The notes below the pieces were generated by a model. That model saw only the letters and a list, made by a program, of their open reading frames with translations. It did not search any database and was not told the origin of the DNA. Positions 60,929 to 64,000 of a stretch of DNA of 64,000 bases are shown here, one piece after another. Origin of the DNA: Flavobacterium sp. JAD_PAG50586_2 (lineage in GTDB: Bacteria; Bacteroidota; Bacteroidia; Flavobacteriales; Flavobacteriaceae); NCBI GenBank assembly GCA_023213215.1, contig CP096136.1, forward strand, positions 62,001-126,000, written 5' to 3'. A program made the position numbers and the translations under genes. Each line of letters starts with the position of its first letter. Position 1 is the stretch's first letter.

Positions 60929-62941
60929 TTATAGCTTTATAATCCGTTGTGTCTGTTTTCCTTTTTCGGTTTCCACAGTAATAAAATAAGTTCCCTTATT
61001 TAGTGAACTAATATCAATCGTAGTACCTCCGGAAGTAAGTATGTTTTGTCCTAACAAATTGGTAATTGTCGCTTTTGTAATAGATTGATTAGCAGCCATT
61101 GCAATGTTTACTATTCCTGATGTTGGATTAGGATATACGCTAAACAGATTGCTGTTTTGATGCCCATCAATACCAAGATTGGAAACCGTAGTCGTAACCA
61201 TATTAGTTATTATTGGGAAATTAAAATCAAAATAAATAGAAGCCCTGTTCTGTATAGCATCGTTTAGTACTACCGTACTTTTTGGCTTTATCTTAAAGGC
61301 GATGTACCCATGGCTTCCCGGTTCGTCATCTATTGTAGCCGGAAGGTTTATATTCTGATAAAATACTTCCAGTTTATTGCCCGAAGTCAGCGTATATCTA
61401 TAAGGATGACTGCTTGAAACCATCTGTAATGTACTCCATTCCAGTTTATCACTTAACATATCCTTTATAACGACATTCTCTGCCGCAGCGGTACCTGTAT
61501 TCTGAAAACGGACAATATAATTCAGATAATCACCTGTTTGTGAAAGTCCTATCTGTGTACCTTGTACAACGGTTTTATCATTGGGGTCATAAGAGCCTAG
61601 TACGGTTTGATTATAATTCATCGTGTTATCGGTTGGAGTTTCATCTGTTAAAGCTGAATTAACTATTGCCTGATAATGCAGAATGTCACCATTATTTACA
61701 GCTGGCGTTTCCTGTGGCGAATTTACATTTAGTGTAACGTAGATACCTCTGGATTCAAACGGCATCAGATTGGTAAAACCCCAAGTAAGTTGGTTAGTAG
61801 CTTGTGAAGTGATAGTAGGAATGGCTGATATATAGTCTAGTATGGCATCCTCAAAAACAAGCTGTACCGAACCCGACTGTACCTGATTGCCTTTGTTTTT
61901 ATATATAATATAATACATGGCATCAAAACCAGGACGTGGACCAACCATAGGAAATAGTGCTACTTCCAAATCGGGATGGACACCGTTGGGCGTAAGGCAG
62001 AAATTAGCTGTCTGTGTATTTCCTGTTGTTGTAAAATTAAAACTGTAGGCAGGTGGTGTAATGTTAAATAGACTTGCAGCCGATGCCGGTAGGGAAACTA
62101 CATGAGTGCCCAGTCCAGGATAAAAATGATATTGTCCATTCCCATTGACAGCCGTACCACCGGTTATCGTTCCGTTGCTTATGGAAATATTTTGATTAAC
62201 CGCTGAAATGTTAGTCCCCCCACAATCTAAGGTTACGTTACCTGTAATGGTATTGTAGCCTCCTCCTGGTTCAAAAGAGCAATAAGTAGTTACAACTGTA
62301 CCACTATTTGGAACTGCAATCGTATATTGAAGCTCCTCTTCATCAGCGCATACCATTTGAAGAGCATTGCATCCGGCCCAAAAGTGGCAACTATAAGATC
62401 CATCTAATAGTATAGCACAGTTGTAGGTTGTAAAGCCGTTCTTGATATTTAGATATTGTAATGATGTACAGCCTCCAAGATAAAAATCTACCACAGCCGT
62501 GTTACTTAAGTCCAAAACTGTAAAATTATTACTAAATGCATACAATCTTGTTAAATGGGTGAGTCCATCTACATTCAATGAAGTTAACTGGCAATTGCTA
62601 CATTCTAAATCTGTTAAATTGGTTAGCATGCTGACATTTAATTCGCCACCAAGCGCATTTGACGCACATGATAGATAAGTTAGGTTTGTAAAGTTTTCGA
62701 CACCACTGATATTGGTAAGCCCTCGGTCACTAATATCTAATTTAGTAACTGCCAATGCTTCACTCAACTGTATCTCACCATCGTTGTTGGTATCCACATC
62801 ATCATACGATTGATTTGGAAGCTGGACGCAGGCTGTAGTAACCAGCACATTTTTGAAATAGGCATCGGGTATAGTGATTATCTGTGCGTTTACACTAAAA
62901 CATAGAAATAATACAAAAATTGAAATATAAATTGTTTTCAT
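60929..62941 (-). CDS. Leucine-rich-repeat surface protein with T9SS type A sorting domain
   Basis: 670 residues. Signal peptide (IYISIFVLFLCFSVNAQ), a leucine-rich region (about 60-180, for example LTNLTDLECSNCQLTSLNVDGL), a middle domain with a carboxypeptidase-regulatory-like segment, then a DUF11-type/DUF7619 module (about 430-590, GSYDPNDKTVVQG, YIVRFQNTGTAAAENV, ASIYFDFNFPI), and a C-terminal type A sorting domain (FSVYPNPTSGIVNI ... GTYFITVETEKGKQTQRIIKL). It is secreted by T9SS and attached to or released from the surface. Confidence 0.92.
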   Translation of the reverse strand: MKTIYISIFVLFLCFSVNAQIITIPDAYFKNVLVTTACVQLPNQSYDDVDTNNDGEIQLSEALAVTKLDISDRGLTNISGVENFTNLTYLSCASNALGGELNVSMLTNLTDLECSNCQLTSLNVDGLTHLTRLYAFSNNFTVLDLSNTAVVDFYLGGCTSLQYLNIKNGFTTYNCAILLDGSYSCHFWAGCNALQMVCADEEELQYTIAVPNSGTVVTTYCSFEPGGGYNTITGNVTLDCGGTNISAVNQNISISNGTITGGTAVNGNGQYHFYPGLGTHVVSLPASAASLFNITPPAYSFNFTTTGNTQTANFCLTPNGVHPDLEVALFPMVGPRPGFDAMYYIIYKNKGNQVQSGSVQLVFEDAILDYISAIPTITSQATNQLTWGFTNLMPFESRGIYVTLNVNSPQETPAVNNGDILHYQAIVNSALTDETPTDNTMNYNQTVLGSYDPNDKTVVQGTQIGLSQTGDYLNYIVRFQNTGTAAAENVVIKDMLSDKLEWSTLQMVSSSHPYRYTLTSGNKLEVFYQNINLPATIDDEPGSHGYIAFKIKPKSTVVLNDAIQNRASIYFDFNFPIITNMVTTTVSNLGIDGHQNSNLFSVYPNPTSGIVNIAMAANQSITKATITNLLGQNILTSGGTTIDISSLNKGTYFITVETEKGKQTQRIIKL

Positions 62942-63037
62942 AATCAGAGGGTTAGAGAGTACTAAATTACAAATTAATTTTTAACAGTAACTAAACTGAG
63001 AATATATTTTAAAGGTCCTTTTGAGGGGGTTTTATAG

Positions 63038-63298
63038 GGGTTTTGTTCGGGGTTGTACTATTCTTTTGCGAAACAATGAAGAACAAACCTGGAACAAAGC
63101 AGCAATTTGATACTTTTTTTAGTGGCTTTGGTAAAGGTTTTGTTCGGGTTTTGTTCGGGATTGTACTACCCTTTTGCAAACAATGGAGAACAAAGCTGGA
63201 ACAAAGCAGCAATTTGCTACTTATTTTATAATGGCTTTGGTAAAGGTTTTATTCGGGTTTTGTTCGGGGTTGTGGTACCCTTTTGCAAACAAATATCG
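63038..63298. repeat. 108-bp tandem direct repeat (about 2.4 copies)
   Basis: Copies start at 63038, 63146 and 63255 with GGGTTTTGTTCGG and share TTTTGCAAACAATGGAGAACAAA, GGAACAAAGCAGCAATTTG and GGCTTTGGTAAAGGTTTT words in the same order (first two complete, third cut short). No gene support: open frames here arise from the repeat on both strands. Confidence 0.88.
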
Positions 63299-63368
63299 AA
63301 TAAGACCAGAAGGAAGATAAATGAATGTGTGAAGCAAATGTATAGCAACCTAATTTATATAAAAACAA

Positions 63369-63402
63369 AAAATCCGTTAAAGAGAACTCTCTAACGGATT
63401 TT
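63369..63402. terminator. Strong hairpin between the repeat and lpdA
   Basis: AAAATCCGTTA and TAACGGATTTT pair over 11 bp, with AGAG/CTCT pairing inside the loop; flanked by A and T runs. No gene with a nearby stop uses it, so it may isolate lpdA from upstream transcription. Confidence 0.75.
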
Positions 63403-63823
63403 CTATACAATCTGAATTTTTTTACGTGTAACCCACTTTTGCTTTCAACAGCTCAGTTTGCTGTTTTCGTTATTTTAATTTATTGGTTTTCTACCAACTG
63501 CAAAAGGATAAAATTACTTCTTGACGGCTACTGTAAAGCACAATCAGATTTGCATATTAAAGGATAACTTTCTACTGTTAAAGCTTATCCTCCCTGAACA
63601 TCTTCTTTCTTTGTTCATTCAAACAATTACTTCTAATATTCTATATCAAAGCTAAAAAAATAAAATCATATATCTCTTGATTTCCAAAATTTTAACAGTA
63701 TAAAAACGTAAATTTATGAGTCTTGTATTCTTATCCTTATTAATAAAAAATAAAGCTAAAACTTCTCCTATACTTAGCAAATTTTAATGCTTTACTAATT
63801 TATAAAAAGTCAAATAAAAACTG
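63403..63823. other. AT-rich gap upstream of lpdA
   Basis: About 420 bases with no gene I can support and no repeat or hairpin beyond short AT stretches. Confidence 0.5.

Positions 63824-64000
<177 letters not shown>

Noticed and set aside
63009..63394. Short open frames on both strands in the 108-bp repeat region
   Set aside because: Driven by repeat sequence, overlapping each other, with no family or start signal.

Overview
The window comes from a Bacteroidota genome of the Flavobacterium type. The evidence is low GC, genes without clear Shine-Dalgarno sites, scattered TAnnTTTG -7 boxes, type IX secretion (T9SS) cargo with both type A and type B C-terminal sorting domains, a PorP/SprF-like protein, a CAL67264-type membrane protein, and a histidine-degradation gene pair. 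I see no rRNA, tRNA or CRISPR array.

Layout. 1-5049: the 3' part of dnaX, then a minus-strand polyphosphate set (sixA-ppk1-ppx). 5050-20693: an AT-rich leader, a small exported protein, an 11.5-kb adhesin gene built from about 32 immunoglobulin-like repeats and ending in a type B T9SS signal, then a PorP/SprF-like protein and a PorE-like OmpA protein. Together these look like one surface-adhesin export module. 20782-30875: housekeeping genes (corA, hutI, hutG, a DEAD-box helicase, a hybrid histidine kinase, ettA). 30889-36389: a seven-gene minus-strand lipid-polyketide cluster (FAD oxidoreductase, methyltransferase, type III PKS, hotdog dehydratase, ketosynthase, ACP, PPTase). 36533-41036: an accessory stretch with a 21-bp minisatellite and then three gene units separated by long imperfect hairpins. 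Each unit has matching 9-10 bp terminal inverted repeats (GTTA.../...TAAC), as integron cassettes do, but no integrase is in view. The middle unit holds a divergent Fur-family regulator/oxidoreductase pair around a nested palindrome. 41099-60870: mixed core genes (TPR protein, DUF4256, MpaB-type oxygenase, alcohol dehydrogenase, holA, a glycosyltransferase, an OmpA lipoprotein, tsaC, a UvrD helicase, dsbD, tilS, pabB, DoxX, katG, an amino-acid permease). 60929-64000: a type A T9SS leucine-rich protein, a 108-bp tandem repeat, and the start of lpdA behind a GC-rich leader.

Caution about sequence quality. Ten otherwise intact genes (dnaX, ppk1, corA, the hybrid kinase, ettA, the TPR gene, holA, the HsdR_N-like gene, katG, the permease) are each broken by one frameshift. 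In every case adding one base to an A or T run of 5-7 restores the expected protein. This uniform direction points to homopolymer undercalling, not real gene decay, so I annotate these genes across the break. The dnaX case is ambiguous because its run is also a perfect A AAA AAG slippery heptamer.
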